A DNA stretch of 51,562 nt from NCBI GenBank assembly GCA_012838315.1, contig DUPM01000032.1:1-51562 (forward strand), read 5' to 3'. Both the position numbers and the translations under genes were made by a program. The notes under the pieces were generated by a model. That model saw nothing but the letters and a program-made list of their open reading frames with translations, was not told the origin of the DNA and searched no databases. This stretch comes from Clostridiaceae bacterium. Lineage in GTDB: Bacteria; Bacillota; Clostridia; Saccharofermentanales; Saccharofermentanaceae. Below, in pieces: positions 7,245-16,538 of this stretch; the stretch's first letter is position 1; each line of letters opens with the position of its first letter.

Positions 7245-8570
7245 ATGAATTTTCAGGATATTATTCTGGCGAAAAGATATGGGCGAAAGTTGACGAACGA
7301 GCAAATTCGCTTTTTTGTAGATGCTGTAACGGATCGGAGTGTTCCGGACTACCAGATATCGGCGCTTCTTATGGCTATCGTGCTCAACGGTATGGATGAT
7401 GAAGAGACCACATCGCTGGCCTTGTTTATGGCAGAGTCCGGCAAGACCGTGGATCTATCCGCCATACCCGGCAAGAAGGTCGATAAGCACAGTACCGGCG
7501 GTGTCGGCGACAAATGTACGCCGATTCTTCTTGCATTGGTGTCTTCTTTTGACATTCCTGTTGCTAAGTTATCCGGTCGTGGACTGGGATTTACGGGCGG
7601 TACCATCGATAAGTTTGAGTCCATTTGTGGCTTTCACACCGAGATACCGATCGAAGAATTTCCGAGTCAGATCGAGAAAGTCGGCATGGTGTTATCCGGA
7701 CAGACACCGGACCTTGCACCGGCGGATAAGGTTTTATACGCATTGCGCGATGTGACCGGTACGGTCGATTCCATTCCGCTTATCGCTTCGAGCATCATGA
7801 GCAAGAAGCTCGCAGGAGGTGCGGACGCCATCGTGTTGAATGTGACTTATGGCAATGGCGCCTTTATGAAAAATAAGACGGATGCCGTTGCGCTTGCCGA
7901 AAAGATGATTCGAATCGGTCATTTATCTAAAAGAAAAGTCACTTGTGTCTTAAGTCCGATGAATCAGCCTTTGGGTCTTGCGGTCGGTAATATTTTGGAA
8001 ATGCAAGAAGTGATGAACACCCTCAAGGGTTTTGGAACGGATGATTTGTTGGATATTTGCATTCGGCTCGCGGTCGAAATGATTTTGCTTTCGGATAAAG
8101 CGGCCGATCATCAGCCGGATAGTCTGAGAAGTCTCTGCGAGAAGAAGATACGTAGCGGTTCGGCATGGAAGAAATTTTCTCAATTCATCGTGGCTCAGGG
8201 CGGAGAAGTGGATGAATACGGAGATCCCGTATTTTGCGACGTTCCGACAGAGGTCGATGTGGTTCGATCCGGGCGAAAGGGCTATGTTGAGTCTATTTCT
8301 GCCGAGCACGTCGGGCGGGCATCGGTCATGCTTGGCGCAGGGAGACGAGAGCAGAAGGACAAGATCGACTACGGGGCCGGTATTGTATTCTCAAAAAAGG
8401 TCGGCGATGCCGTAGATTTCGGGGATAAGATTTGCGCTATTTTCATGGGTCAATCTCATCCGAAGGATTCGAGTCGCGTTGCTCAAGCCATAGAGATTCT
8501 CGAAGCGGGCATCGTTATATCATCCGATCCGGTTTTGAGCGCTGAAGACGAGATTGTTGTCATTAAGTAA
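7245..8570 (+). CDS. pdp: pyrimidine-nucleoside phosphorylase
   Basis: 441 residues, full length. It has the signature KHSTGGVGDKCTPILLALVSS, the phosphate-binding part of thymidine/pyrimidine nucleoside phosphorylases, and ASSIMSKKLAGGADAIVLNV, which contacts the base. The three-domain layout of DeoA/Pdp is complete, ending in a C-terminal domain with GAGRREQKDKIDYGAGI. It splits uridine, thymidine or deoxyuridine with phosphate into base plus (deoxy)ribose-1-phosphate in the cytoplasm. Pdp is favoured over strict thymidine phosphorylase by resemblance to Bacillus-type enzymes. Single gene on the plus strand, divergent from the DUF815 ATPase. Confidence 0.93.
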   Translation: MNFQDIILAKRYGRKLTNEQIRFFVDAVTDRSVPDYQISALLMAIVLNGMDDEETTSLALFMAESGKTVDLSAIPGKKVDKHSTGGVGDKCTPILLALVSSFDIPVAKLSGRGLGFTGGTIDKFESICGFHTEIPIEEFPSQIEKVGMVLSGQTPDLAPADKVLYALRDVTGTVDSIPLIASSIMSKKLAGGADAIVLNVTYGNGAFMKNKTDAVALAEKMIRIGHLSKRKVTCVLSPMNQPLGLAVGNILEMQEVMNTLKGFGTDDLLDICIRLAVEMILLSDKAADHQPDSLRSLCEKKIRSGSAWKKFSQFIVAQGGEVDEYGDPVFCDVPTEVDVVRSGRKGYVESISAEHVGRASVMLGAGRREQKDKIDYGAGIVFSKKVGDAVDFGDKICAIFMGQSHPKDSSRVAQAIEILEAGIVISSDPVLSAEDEIVVIK

Positions 8571-8624
8571 GGGACTCTTTTTCGCTGCTTTGGACTTTGT
8601 TCGAAAAGCGAATCCGCATTTGCC

Positions 8625-8653
8625 TTGATTCAGCATCGACATGTTGATATAAT
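8625..8653 (+). promoter_or_regulatory. promoter for the ruvCAB operon
   Basis: TTGATT (8625-8630) and TATAAT (8648-8653) with a 17-nt spacer, 35 nt ahead of the ruvC start. Confidence 0.7.
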
Positions 8654-8687
8654 CTAAAAAGAACGAATGTTTGACATGAGGTTTTAC

Positions 8688-9230
8688 ATGATTATTATCG
8701 GGATCGACCCCGGATATGCGATCACAGGTTACGGCATTATTGATTATTCGGGTAATCGTTTTCGCGTTTTGGATTACGGCACTATTACGACACGCGCGCA
8801 TGTGCCTTTTGAGCAACGTCTTTTGACGATTTATTCTGAGATAGAGTCCGTATTGACGAGATTTCGTCCGGAGGTTATGGCAATTGAAGAGTTGTTTTTT
8901 TCGAAAAACGCGACTACGGCGATCGGCGCGGCTCAAGCTCGTGGTGTACTCATTTTATCGGCGGCCAAAGCCGGCATACCGGTTTTTGAGTATACTCCGA
9001 TGCAAGTGAAGATGGCGGTTACTGGATATGGGCGAGCGGATAAGAACCAAGTGTCGCAGATGGTCAAGACGATACTTTGCCTTGAGCGGGTGCCCAAGAA
9101 GGACGATACCTCGGATGCTTTGGCGATTGCGATTTGTCAGGCACACAGTGGTCTGATTTCTTCAAACAAGGCCGTTTCGGGTTACCAGTACGGTCGGTAC
9201 GGCAAGGATAATGTTAATAAATATCGCTAA
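8688..9230 (+). CDS. ruvC: Holliday junction resolvase RuvC
   Basis: 180 residues from the ATG at 8688, which has TGAGGT 6 nt upstream; an earlier in-frame ATG at 8667 would add seven residues not found in RuvC. The start MIIIGIDPG puts catalytic Asp7 in its standard place; the second acid is in MAIEELFFSKN and the last two in KKDDTSDALAIA. It nicks both strands of Holliday junctions as a dimer, together with RuvAB encoded next. The C-terminal tail is slightly longer than usual. Confidence 0.96.
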   Translation: MIIIGIDPGYAITGYGIIDYSGNRFRVLDYGTITTRAHVPFEQRLLTIYSEIESVLTRFRPEVMAIEELFFSKNATTAIGAAQARGVLILSAAKAGIPVFEYTPMQVKMAVTGYGRADKNQVSQMVKTILCLERVPKKDDTSDALAIAICQAHSGLISSNKAVSGYQYGRYGKDNVNKYR

Positions 9231-9261
9231 TAACAGCGATAGCAGTGAGGTGTAGATATTT

Positions 9262-9885
9262 ATGTACGCATATATCAAGGGTCAGTTAGTTCAGAAAAGG
9301 CAAGAGCATATTGTCGTTGAGGCAGGTGGCATCGGATATCTTATCTATTGCCTTGCGCCGATGCAAGAACGCGTCGGGCATCTTAATGATCAAGTGACCA
9401 TCTACACATTTCACTATGTCAGAGAAGATACAGCGGCTCTTTACGGTTTTTCGGCTCAGGAGGAACTGGATCTCTTTTTGTTATTATTGCAAGTGTCCGG
9501 TATCGGCCCCAAAGTCGCTTCCACCATGGCGTCGTATTTAAGCCCGAGTGTATTATCATTAGCTGTCATATCCGGCGATATCAAGAAGCTCACGGAGATT
9601 AAGGGGTTGGGCAAGAAGGGCGCAGAGCGTGTTATCTTAGAGCTCAAGGATAAGCTTAAGGGGTTCGTTCCGAAGGATGCGATTGTTTCCGATGGTACGG
9701 ACGAGGCATTATCGTACTCCGCTGACGATGCCGTCATGCAAGAGGCGATCAGCGCGATGATTGTTTTGGGTTATTCTCAGAGCGAAGCCGTTCGATGGGT
9801 TGCGAAGTCATATCAAGACGGTGTAGGTACAGAGGCATTGATTCGCTCGGCGTTAAGAACAGCGTCAGGTCAGTATGTCGGCTGA
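9262..9885 (+). CDS. ruvA: Holliday junction branch migration protein RuvA
   Basis: 207 residues. Domain I begins MYAYIKGQLVQKR; domain II has the two helix-hairpin-helix motifs (VSGIGPKVASTMAS and IKGLGKKGAERVILELKDKL); domain III (residues ~150-207, with the ALGY-like VLGYSQSEAV) is the flexible RuvB contact. The tetramer binds the four-way junction and loads RuvB. Lies 31 nt after ruvC and 19 nt before ruvB; GAGGTG precedes the ATG. Confidence 0.96.
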   Translation: MYAYIKGQLVQKRQEHIVVEAGGIGYLIYCLAPMQERVGHLNDQVTIYTFHYVREDTAALYGFSAQEELDLFLLLLQVSGIGPKVASTMASYLSPSVLSLAVISGDIKKLTEIKGLGKKGAERVILELKDKLKGFVPKDAIVSDGTDEALSYSADDAVMQEAISAMIVLGYSQSEAVRWVAKSYQDGVGTEALIRSALRTASGQYVG

Positions 9886-9904
9886 AGGATAAAGGAGAGA
9901 AGAG

Positions 9905-10957
9905 ATGGATTTTTCCGAGTTCGATCAAGATGAACGATTGATTGCACGAGAGCGATTAGTTGAGGATAGAGAAGAGAAGAGTCTTCGCCCTTTATGTTGG
10001 GAGGATTATTCGGGTCAGAATAAAGTCAAAGATAACCTCAAAGTTTTCATTGAGGCCGCATCACAGCGTCAAGAGGCATTGGATCACGTTCTTTTGTATG
10101 GGCCTCCCGGCCTGGGAAAGACGACGCTGGCCGGTATTATTGCAGCCCAGATGGGCGTCACCATGAGAATTACGACCGGTCCCGCGATCGAGAAGCCGGG
10201 TGAGCTTGCAGCCATTCTTACAAATCTGAATGCACGGGAGGTCTTGTTCATCGACGAGATTCATCGTCTAAACCGGAGTGTCGAAGAGATTCTATATCCG
10301 GCAATGGAAGATTATTGTTTGGACATTATGATTGGTAAAGGCCCTTCCGCGCGATCTATTCGGCTGGATTTGCCCCGTTTTACATTGATAGGAGCCACGA
10401 CTCGCGCAGGTATGCTCTCGGCACCTTTACGAGATCGATTTGGCATGATTCATCGGCTGGAGTTATACACTCCGGATGAATTGTCGCAGATTCTTAAAAG
10501 AGATGCGGATATACTTAATATCAGCATTTCTCAAGATGGACTTGATACCATATCATCTCGTAGTCGAGGTACACCGCGTATTGCAATTCGACTTCTGAAG
10601 CGCATGCGCGATTTCGCCCAAGTCAAAGGTCAAGGGGTCATTGATCGCAATGTCGCCGATTATGGTCTGGACGCTTTAGAAATCGATCAGCGAGGATTGG
10701 ACGCAACGGATAGACGAATTATTCGGAGTATGGCAGAGTTGTTTTGTGGCGGCCCCGTCGGCTTGGATACACTCGCGGCATGTACGGGTGAAGATCCGGT
10801 GACGATTGAAGATGTCTATGAGCCATTCTTAATGCAGATTGGGTTTCTTGCAAAGACGCCACGCGGAAGAGTCTTGACGCCGTCGGCATGGCAACATCTC
10901 GGCCTAGATTATCCGAATGATCGCGATAATCAATTAACGCTCGACAACATAACTTAA
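9905..10957 (+). CDS. ruvB: Holliday junction helicase RuvB
   Basis: 350 residues. Walker [21 protein letters not shown] (about residues 60-80), Walker [11 protein letters not shown], sensor 1 [20 protein letters not shown] with arginine finger, and a C-terminal winged helix ending in [13 protein letters not shown] hexameric ATP motor that drives branch migration on RuvA-bound junctions. AAGGAGAG Shine-Dalgarno. Co-transcribed with ruvC and ruvA. Confidence 0.97.
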   Translation: MDFSEFDQDERLIARERLVEDREEKSLRPLCWEDYSGQNKVKDNLKVFIEAASQRQEALDHVLLYGPPGLGKTTLAGIIAAQMGVTMRITTGPAIEKPGELAAILTNLNAREVLFIDEIHRLNRSVEEILYPAMEDYCLDIMIGKGPSARSIRLDLPRFTLIGATTRAGMLSAPLRDRFGMIHRLELYTPDELSQILKRDADILNISISQDGLDTISSRSRGTPRIAIRLLKRMRDFAQVKGQGVIDRNVADYGLDALEIDQRGLDATDRRIIRSMAELFCGGPVGLDTLAACTGEDPVTIEDVYEPFLMQIGFLAKTPRGRVLTPSAWQHLGLDYPNDRDNQLTLDNIT

Positions 10958-10971
10958 GAGGAAAAAGTTCA

Positions 10972-11559
10972 ATGGATAATATTATTCAATCCGATAATAT
11001 ATTACTTCACTCGTGTTGTGGCCCATGTGCAGAATGGCCGGTACAGGTCTTGTCGCAGGAAGGCTATCAGCTGACGCTCTATTACGGCAATCCGAATATA
11101 CATCCGACTATGGAATGGGAGCGTCGCAAGGATGCATTGAAGAAGTTCGCTGATCTTAAGAATCTCCCGCTTCATATTGAGCCGAGATTTGAACAAGCGT
11201 ACTGGGAATCAGAAGCATGGAAGGATACTTATTCGAGTCGATGTGAGATGTGTTATGCCATGCGAATGGATATGGCGGCAGAAACTGCGGCGCAGATGGG
11301 CTTCTCGGCCTTTACGACAACACTTCTTGTGAGCATATACCAGGATCACGAAGCAATTATTAAGGCGGCCCAGCGTGCGGCTGAGAAGCATAAAGTGCAA
11401 TTTCTATACCGTGATTTTCGAGAAGGTTTTCGAAAAGGTCAGGATATGGCTCGAGAAGACGGCCTTTATAGGCAGAAGTTCTGCGGGTGTATCTTTTCAC
11501 TGGAAGAATCTAAATTCAAAGACAAGATTTATCGCTCGTTTGAAGGTAGCGATGGCTGA
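10972..11559 (+). CDS. queH: epoxyqueuosine reductase QueH
   Basis: 195 residues. The N-terminal HSCCGPCAEWP double-Cys motif, the SSRCEMCYAMRMD pair and FCGCIFSLEES match QueH (formerly DUF208), the non-cobalamin enzyme that reduces epoxyqueuosine to queuosine in tRNA wobble position 34 using Fe-S chemistry. It is the last gene after ruvB (14-nt gap, GAGG site). Gene order ruvB-queH is common in Bacillota. Its 3' end overlaps the rqcH 3' end on the other strand by ~30 nt. Confidence 0.93.
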   Translation: MDNIIQSDNILLHSCCGPCAEWPVQVLSQEGYQLTLYYGNPNIHPTMEWERRKDALKKFADLKNLPLHIEPRFEQAYWESEAWKDTYSSRCEMCYAMRMDMAAETAAQMGFSAFTTTLLVSIYQDHEAIIKAAQRAAEKHKVQFLYRDFREGFRKGQDMAREDGLYRQKFCGCIFSLEESKFKDKIYRSFEGSDG

Positions 11560-13433
11560 ATCAGTATGGTATTAAAATGGCTGTAAGTGACCATTCCCGG
11601 TTTTGCACCGGGAATTTTTTTGACGTGTTTGACCATACAATAATCGACTTCAATTTTGTAATTCGGTATTTCCTTCGAAACAATCCCTTTAGATAAATCG
11701 GTGTTGGCGGATGAATAATAGGCAGCAACTGCTGCAGATATTTCGAACACCTGATCCGAAGGTGTTTGGCCAAAGTTTCGGAGGATGACGTGTGAACCAG
11801 GGATGTTTTTGGCGTGAAACCAATAGTCGTCTTTGGATGCAACCTTGAAGGTTAGGAAGTCATTCTGTATGTTGTTTCTGCCGCACATAACCAGTTCGCC
11901 GTCGGAGAGTTCAAACTGTCGATACGACTGAATAGAGCTGGCGGTATGCGCACTTTCAACGACTTTTTTCTTTCGGCTTTTAGCCTTCGCAGCTTGCATG
12001 GCCGAGCGAATGGCCCGAGATTTCTGCTTGCCGTTTTTGGATTTGCCGGGATGGAAACTGTTAGGGTCTTCGTCGGTTTCCGATGTGTCTTTAGTATTTA
12101 GCCAGTCGATTTCTTGCTTGACCGCTACTAAGTCGCGAAGATCAGAAGCCTGTGTCGCAGCATTCAAAAGAGACTTGAAATACTCTATTGCCAACATATC
12201 TTCTTTGAGAAAAGTAACCGTCTTATCGTACTTCGTCTTGGCCTTACGGTATTTTCGATAATATCTCTGTGCATTATCTGTCGGAGACAGATTCTCGTCG
12301 AGATCAATCGACAGTGAAATCGGCGGTTCCGAGTAATCGTTACAGACGAAACTGGACGATTTCGGTGGTATGGCGTATTGATAGGTGAGCAGCAAATCAC
12401 CAAAGAGCTTTAACTTCTCGAATTCTTCCGAATCCGAAAGGTCTGCCAGGTGTACATTGTGCTTGCGAACGGCGTGAGCCAGTCCGGATTCTGCGAATCG
12501 GATGAGCGGTCGCTTTTTTTGCTCAAAATCATTCGTAATCTGTCCCGGAACCACTAACAGATCTATCGCTTCAGAAATCGAATCCGTCTGTTTCGATCGC
12601 ATACCCTTCGGGTAGGCCAGGGCGTGAAAATCATACGGGACATCCTCATTCTTCTTGAAAAAGACACCGGGCGAAAAGGTCCGGGTCTTAATCTGAACAA
12701 AAAAGGAGGCGAGTGTGTTACATAGATTATGGTGTTCGAGTGCATCAAGATCTGAGATGCTTTTTTTGGCATCAATATCTGCATAAGTACAGATTTCGGA
12801 TGCGAAAAACGGCGATATTCCGGTAAAGGTTTCAAGGATGGCCTTTTCGGCCGGTCGAACGATAGTGTTATCCGGAAATACAAACGAATGATTCTCTAGC
12901 GCACTGAGTGCGGTTAGAGGGTTGATTTTGTTCTGAGAAGGTGGATAGTCGTATGGTCTTGCCGGCATCACCTCGCGGACGCGACTCATCTGTGCGTCCA
13001 CATGAAAGATGCTGTCGATGATGCGGCGGTCTTGATTTAGCAAAATAATATTACTGTATCGTCCCATCATTTCAATAATCAGTCTGAAAGAAACTGTATC
13101 CTTGATCTCGTCAACTGAAGAAAACTCAATCTCAATGATTCGTTCAAAAGAAGGCGAGCTGATACGTGAAATGCGCGAGCCACCCAGGTGCTTGCGAAGC
13201 AACATACAGAAGCTGGGAGGCGTGGAAGGATTCGAGGTTGCGACCTCGGTAAGATGCGCACGCGGAAAATCCGGGTCAGCAGATAGCAATAACTTCGAGT
13301 TGCTGTTAAAAGCTCGAAGTAAAAGTAATACCGATTTCTTATCCGGTTGATAAATCTTATCTACTCTTGCGCCGCTCAGTGATGCGTTGAGTTCTTCGGA
13401 AAGAAGGTAAGTGGTCACTCCATCTAATGGCAT
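11529..13433 (-). CDS. rqcH: Rqc2/RqcH-type ribosome quality control protein (NFACT family)
   Basis: 634 residues, full length for NFACT proteins. NFACT-N begins MPLDGVTTYLLSEELNASL and has VDKIYQPDKKSVLLLLRA. A long charged coiled-coil middle (residues ~390-510) leads to a basic Ser/Lys stretch and the NFACT-R domain, with FELSDGELVMCGRNNIQND, DYWFHAKNIPGSHVIL and KIPGAKPGMV. RqcH binds obstructed large ribosomal subunits and adds C-terminal Ala tails to stalled chains; older names include fibronectin-binding protein FbpA. The ATG overlaps the preceding stop (TGATG). Confidence 0.95.
   Translation of the reverse strand: MPLDGVTTYLLSEELNASLSGARVDKIYQPDKKSVLLLLRAFNSNSKLLLSADPDFPRAHLTEVATSNPSTPPSFCMLLRKHLGGSRISRISSPSFERIIEIEFSSVDEIKDTVSFRLIIEMMGRYSNIILLNQDRRIIDSIFHVDAQMSRVREVMPARPYDYPPSQNKINPLTALSALENHSFVFPDNTIVRPAEKAILETFTGISPFFASEICTYADIDAKKSISDLDALEHHNLCNTLASFFVQIKTRTFSPGVFFKKNEDVPYDFHALAYPKGMRSKQTDSISEAIDLLVVPGQITNDFEQKKRPLIRFAESGLAHAVRKHNVHLADLSDSEEFEKLKLFGDLLLTYQYAIPPKSSSFVCNDYSEPPISLSIDLDENLSPTDNAQRYYRKYRKAKTKYDKTVTFLKEDMLAIEYFKSLLNAATQASDLRDLVAVKQEIDWLNTKDTSETDEDPNSFHPGKSKNGKQKSRAIRSAMQAAKAKSRKKKVVESAHTASSIQSYRQFELSDGELVMCGRNNIQNDFLTFKVASKDDYWFHAKNIPGSHVILRNFGQTPSDQVFEISAAVAAYYSSANTDLSKGIVSKEIPNYKIEVDYCMVKHVKKIPGAKPGMVTYSHFNTILIQPSLPSNER
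11593..11621 (+). terminator. intrinsic terminator for the ruvCAB-queH operon, inside rqcH coding sequence
   Basis: ATTCCCGG (11593-11600) and CCGGGAAT (11608-11615) form a perfect 8-bp stem with a 7-nt loop followed by seven T. It lies 34 nt after the queH stop but within the last codons of rqcH, where the opposite strand encodes KIPGAKPGM. Confidence 0.85.
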
Positions 13434-13798
13434 CAGGTATCCTCTTGATCTCTATTACGCTCTCGGAACAAATACACGACCCAAAATACAAGTATCCCGA
13501 TGACAAGCTCGGCGCCGAGTAAAGTGAAAAAGCGATTAAAACTATTCAATGAAAGGAGCAAATTGAGTCCGACAAGCGCTAAAACCAGCAGTATAGCAAT
13601 CAAAATTCGACCCGCAAGAGTGTTGCGAACGATGTAAAAGACATCAGAAAAAGTACTGCCGTTATTCGCAGAAGCTTTAGGAGTAGTCTTCGTTGATTTG
13701 GCACGCGTCGACTTTGTCGATTTGCGTGACGTTGAAGTCTTACGTGTTGAAGGTTTTCGAGTGGAGGAACGGGATTGATTTGGCAAACCGGAGACCAC
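13433..13798 (-). CDS. small membrane protein with basic Ser/Thr/Lys-rich N-terminus
   Basis: Up to 121 residues. The first ~50 are Ser/Thr/Lys/Arg repeats of the RKPSTRKTSTSRKSTKSTR kind, likely disordered and strongly positive; two membrane segments follow (IAILLVLALVGLNLLLSL and LLGAELVIGILVFWVVYLF), then a charged tail. The GTG at 13798 has almost no spacing to AAGGTG; a TTG at 13786 is better spaced. The stop overlaps the rqcH ATG, so the two are translationally coupled. The family is not recognised. The basic tail could touch nucleic acid or membrane phosphate; that is a guess. Confidence 0.7.
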   Translation of the reverse strand: MVSGLPNQSRSSTRKPSTRKTSTSRKSTKSTRAKSTKTTPKASANNGSTFSDVFYIVRNTLAGRILIAILLVLALVGLNLLLSLNSFNRFFTLLGAELVIGILVFWVVYLFRERNRDQEDT

Positions 13799-13875
13799 CT
13801 TTCAAATGATATGTCTCAGTATACCAAAATACGCGCGGGCTTGGCATGGCAAAGACTTATCTTTATCTGAGCGAA

Positions 13876-14064
13876 TTAGTCCGCTGTCTTCTCTGTGCGC
13901 TTTGATTTCCGGTTATCAATGGACTCAATCACCTTTTGAAGCACGATAATCGTGACAAAGAATAGGAGTAAAATAAGAAACACGCCCACAAGGCCAAAAA
14001 TGACAACAATAAAACCCTGATAGAGCAACGACTGAGATAATTGATATGAGATTGAACTATACAT
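13876..14064 (-). CDS. oxaloacetate decarboxylase gamma-like small subunit
   Basis: 62 residues: one long hydrophobic helix (GFIVVIFGLVGVFLILLLFF) and a basic tail (NRKSKRTEKTAD). This size and shape, and its place 18 nt after the beta-subunit gene with an AAGGAGG site, fit OadG/MmdD-type gamma or delta subunits, which anchor the decarboxylase complex. Sequence conservation in this family is low, so the call rests chiefly on topology and context. Confidence 0.65.
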   Translation of the reverse strand: MYSSISYQLSQSLLYQGFIVVIFGLVGVFLILLLFFVTIIVLQKVIESIDNRKSKRTEKTAD

Positions 14065-14082
14065 ATGTCGTATTCCTCCTTA

Positions 14083-15273
14083 TCAGAAAACAAACATGCT
14101 GACTAATGCGATGACCAAACCACCGGCAATGATGGAACCCAGTTGACCTGAAACGTTTGCGCTTATGGCCTGCATCAATATGAAATTTGTGGGATCCTCT
14201 TCCTTCGCCAGTTTCTGCACGACACGTGCAGACATTGGGAAAGCGGAAATACCTGCCGCGCCGATCATTGGGTTGATTTTTTTCTTCAGGAATAGGTTAA
14301 GGAACTTGGCAAAGAGTACACCACCTGCAGTATCGAAGACGAATGCAAATAATCCCAAGAGCATGATTAGTCCGGTCACAGGGTCGATAAAACGATCCGC
14401 CAGCATGGTCGAACCGATAGTGATACCGAGGAGCAAAGTGACCAGATTGGCCAGTTCGTTTTGAGCAGATTGAGATAAGCGCTCAAGTACACCGGATTCG
14501 CGAATCAAGTTACCGAACATCAATGAACCAACCAGCGGTGCGCTCATCGGAACAAGAATACCGGCAATCAGTGTAACGAGGATCGGGAAGAGGATTTTAA
14601 CGGCTTTCGGAACCTTTTCTTCATAATAGTCCATTCGAATCTTGCGCTCTTTTTTGGATGTCAGTAATCGAATGATCGGTGGCTGTATAATGGGCACCAG
14701 TGACATATATGAATAGGCGGCCACTGATATCGGCCCCATGTACTTGATGAGGTTGAAATAATTGCCGACATATATCGTTGTCGGTCCATCCGCTGCGCCA
14801 ATGATACCAACGGCTGCAGAGAGCTTCAGAGCTTCGTCTCCGACGATGCCGAATTGCGGAAGTATTAACAAGGTCAGAATGAACGTTGCAAAAATACCAA
14901 ATTGTGCGGCAGCACCGAAAAAGATCATAAACGGATTTTTGAAAAGAGGTGTAAAGTCAATCATCGCGCCGATGGCAATGAATATCAGAATGGGGAAAAG
15001 CTCTGTTGAAATTCCGGCTTCTCGAAGAATTTCAAGAAAACCAACTTCGGCAGTCTCTATGCCAAAAAGGTTCGTCACTCTTCCCACAACATTGAAGGGG
15101 AGATTGACGAGAATCGCACCGAAACCAATCGGTAAAAGAAGGGCGGGTTCGTATTCTTTTTTGATTGCGAGATAGATCAGAACACCGCCAATCAAATACA
15201 TGATCAACGCTTTCCAATTGTCGCCGTGTCCAAAATAGAGTACGCCTTTAAAAACCTCGGATAAAATTTCCAT
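14083..15273 (-). CDS. sodium-translocating decarboxylase beta subunit (OadB/GcdB/MmdB family)
   Basis: 396 residues with ~9-11 membrane segments. The signature AAVGIIGAADGPTTIYVGNYF carries the Asp needed for Na+ transport in OadB; ISAFPMSARVVQKL near the C-terminus is also characteristic. It couples decarboxylation of biotin-bound CO2 to sodium export. GGAGGAG precedes the ATG. Neither the alpha carboxyltransferase nor the biotin carrier is in the window, so whether the substrate is oxaloacetate, methylmalonyl-CoA or glutaconyl-CoA is open. Confidence 0.92.
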   Translation of the reverse strand: MEILSEVFKGVLYFGHGDNWKALIMYLIGGVLIYLAIKKEYEPALLLPIGFGAILVNLPFNVVGRVTNLFGIETAEVGFLEILREAGISTELFPILIFIAIGAMIDFTPLFKNPFMIFFGAAAQFGIFATFILTLLILPQFGIVGDEALKLSAAVGIIGAADGPTTIYVGNYFNLIKYMGPISVAAYSYMSLVPIIQPPIIRLLTSKKERKIRMDYYEEKVPKAVKILFPILVTLIAGILVPMSAPLVGSLMFGNLIRESGVLERLSQSAQNELANLVTLLLGITIGSTMLADRFIDPVTGLIMLLGLFAFVFDTAGGVLFAKFLNLFLKKKINPMIGAAGISAFPMSARVVQKLAKEEDPTNFILMQAISANVSGQLGSIIAGGLVIALVSMFVF

Positions 15274-15286
15274 TGAACTCTCCTCC

Positions 15287-16510
15287 TCAAGAAGATGATG
15301 ACGGATTGTTGCGTGCGTTCAGGAGTTTCTGGATTTTTTCGGTCGGGTTAATGAGATTGGACAAAGAGGCATCGTGATTAATTGCATCAATCAGCAATGC
15401 GACGAACTTCGTGAGATTGACATCATAGAACCAAGGTGCGTTGATGAGTTCCGGGCGTCTGTAAATGAGGTTAGTTGCAAATACTTTGCTGATTATACCC
15501 TTTTCGTAAGCATCTTGAAAATGATCTATCCCCTCGGTGAATAATCCAAAGGTGACCGCACAATAGATGTTTCTGGCACCACGGTTCTTCATCTCGGTGG
15601 CGATATCAAGGATGGAATCACCGGATGAGATCATATCATCGACAATAAGTATATCCATACCCTCAACCGAATCACCAAGAAATTCATGAGCGATAATCGG
15701 ATTGCGTCCGTTGACGACTTGTGTATAATCTCTACGCTTATAAAAAGTGCCGAGAGGGACGCCGAGGACAGAAGCCATGTACATGGCGCGGGTGATACCG
15801 CCCTCGTCCGGGCTGACGATCATAAACTTATCGCCGGAGAGATCCAGATCCGGAATGGCGCGGAACATTTCCTTAATAATCTGATAAGATGCAGAAAGAC
15901 TTTCGAAACCGGAAGTCGGAATCGCATTGGCAACACGCTCGTCATGTGCGTCAAAAGTAATAATATTCTCAACGCCGAGGTTGTATATTTCTTCGAGGGC
16001 GAATGCGCAATCGAGCGATTCTCTGGCATTGCGTTTGTGCTGACGACTCTCGTACAAGAAAGGCATGATGACATTGATTCGTCGTGCTTTTCCCGAGCAA
16101 GCCAAGATGACGCGCTTTAAATCTTGGTAGTGATCGTCCGGGCTCATGTTGTTTTCCGTGCCGAACATTTTATACGTGCAAGAGAAATTCATGACATCGC
16201 TGATGATGAAAAGGTCGTGTCCGCGAACAGAGTTTGTGATGACGGCCTTGCCTTCGCCGGATGAAAAACGCGTATTATTCACATCAATGCGATAATCGGA
16301 GCGAAAGAAACCCGGATACTTGCTGATGAGCTGGTGCTCTTGATATTCGGATCGTCTTTTATTCAGAAAATAATTAACGCTGTCTGAAAACTCGATACTG
16401 CCCTTAAGCGGAATAATGCCGATTGGGCCGACGGGAGCCATAGGATTATCACCGTACTGATTATATCTCGAATAGGCTTTCTCGTCTGCATTGAATGATG
16501 TCGGATTCAT
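15287..16510 (-). CDS. prs: ribose-phosphate pyrophosphokinase (PRPP synthetase), second tandem copy
   Basis: 407 residues, ~90 longer than the classic enzyme. Recognisable parts are RGHDLFIISDVM, KARRINVIMPFLYESRQHKRNARESLD (ATP-loop region), FDAHDERVANAIP with the catalytic His, VSPDEGGITRA and the PRPP loop LIVDDMISSGDSILDIAT. The additional length is an N-terminal stretch and C-terminal NAPWFYDVNLTKFVALLIDAI. It makes PRPP from ribose-5-phosphate and ATP. About half of its residues match the copy upstream by eye. Long PRPP synthetases of this kind occur in Clostridia. It is followed at once by the decarboxylase beta gene. Confidence 0.88.
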   Translation of the reverse strand: MNPTSFNADEKAYSRYNQYGDNPMAPVGPIGIIPLKGSIEFSDSVNYFLNKRRSEYQEHQLISKYPGFFRSDYRIDVNNTRFSSGEGKAVITNSVRGHDLFIISDVMNFSCTYKMFGTENNMSPDDHYQDLKRVILACSGKARRINVIMPFLYESRQHKRNARESLDCAFALEEIYNLGVENIITFDAHDERVANAIPTSGFESLSASYQIIKEMFRAIPDLDLSGDKFMIVSPDEGGITRAMYMASVLGVPLGTFYKRRDYTQVVNGRNPIIAHEFLGDSVEGMDILIVDDMISSGDSILDIATEMKNRGARNIYCAVTFGLFTEGIDHFQDAYEKGIISKVFATNLIYRRPELINAPWFYDVNLTKFVALLIDAINHDASLSNLINPTEKIQKLLNARNNPSSSS

Positions 16511-16538
16511 GATGTAGTCCCCCTAAAGTGATCCATTT

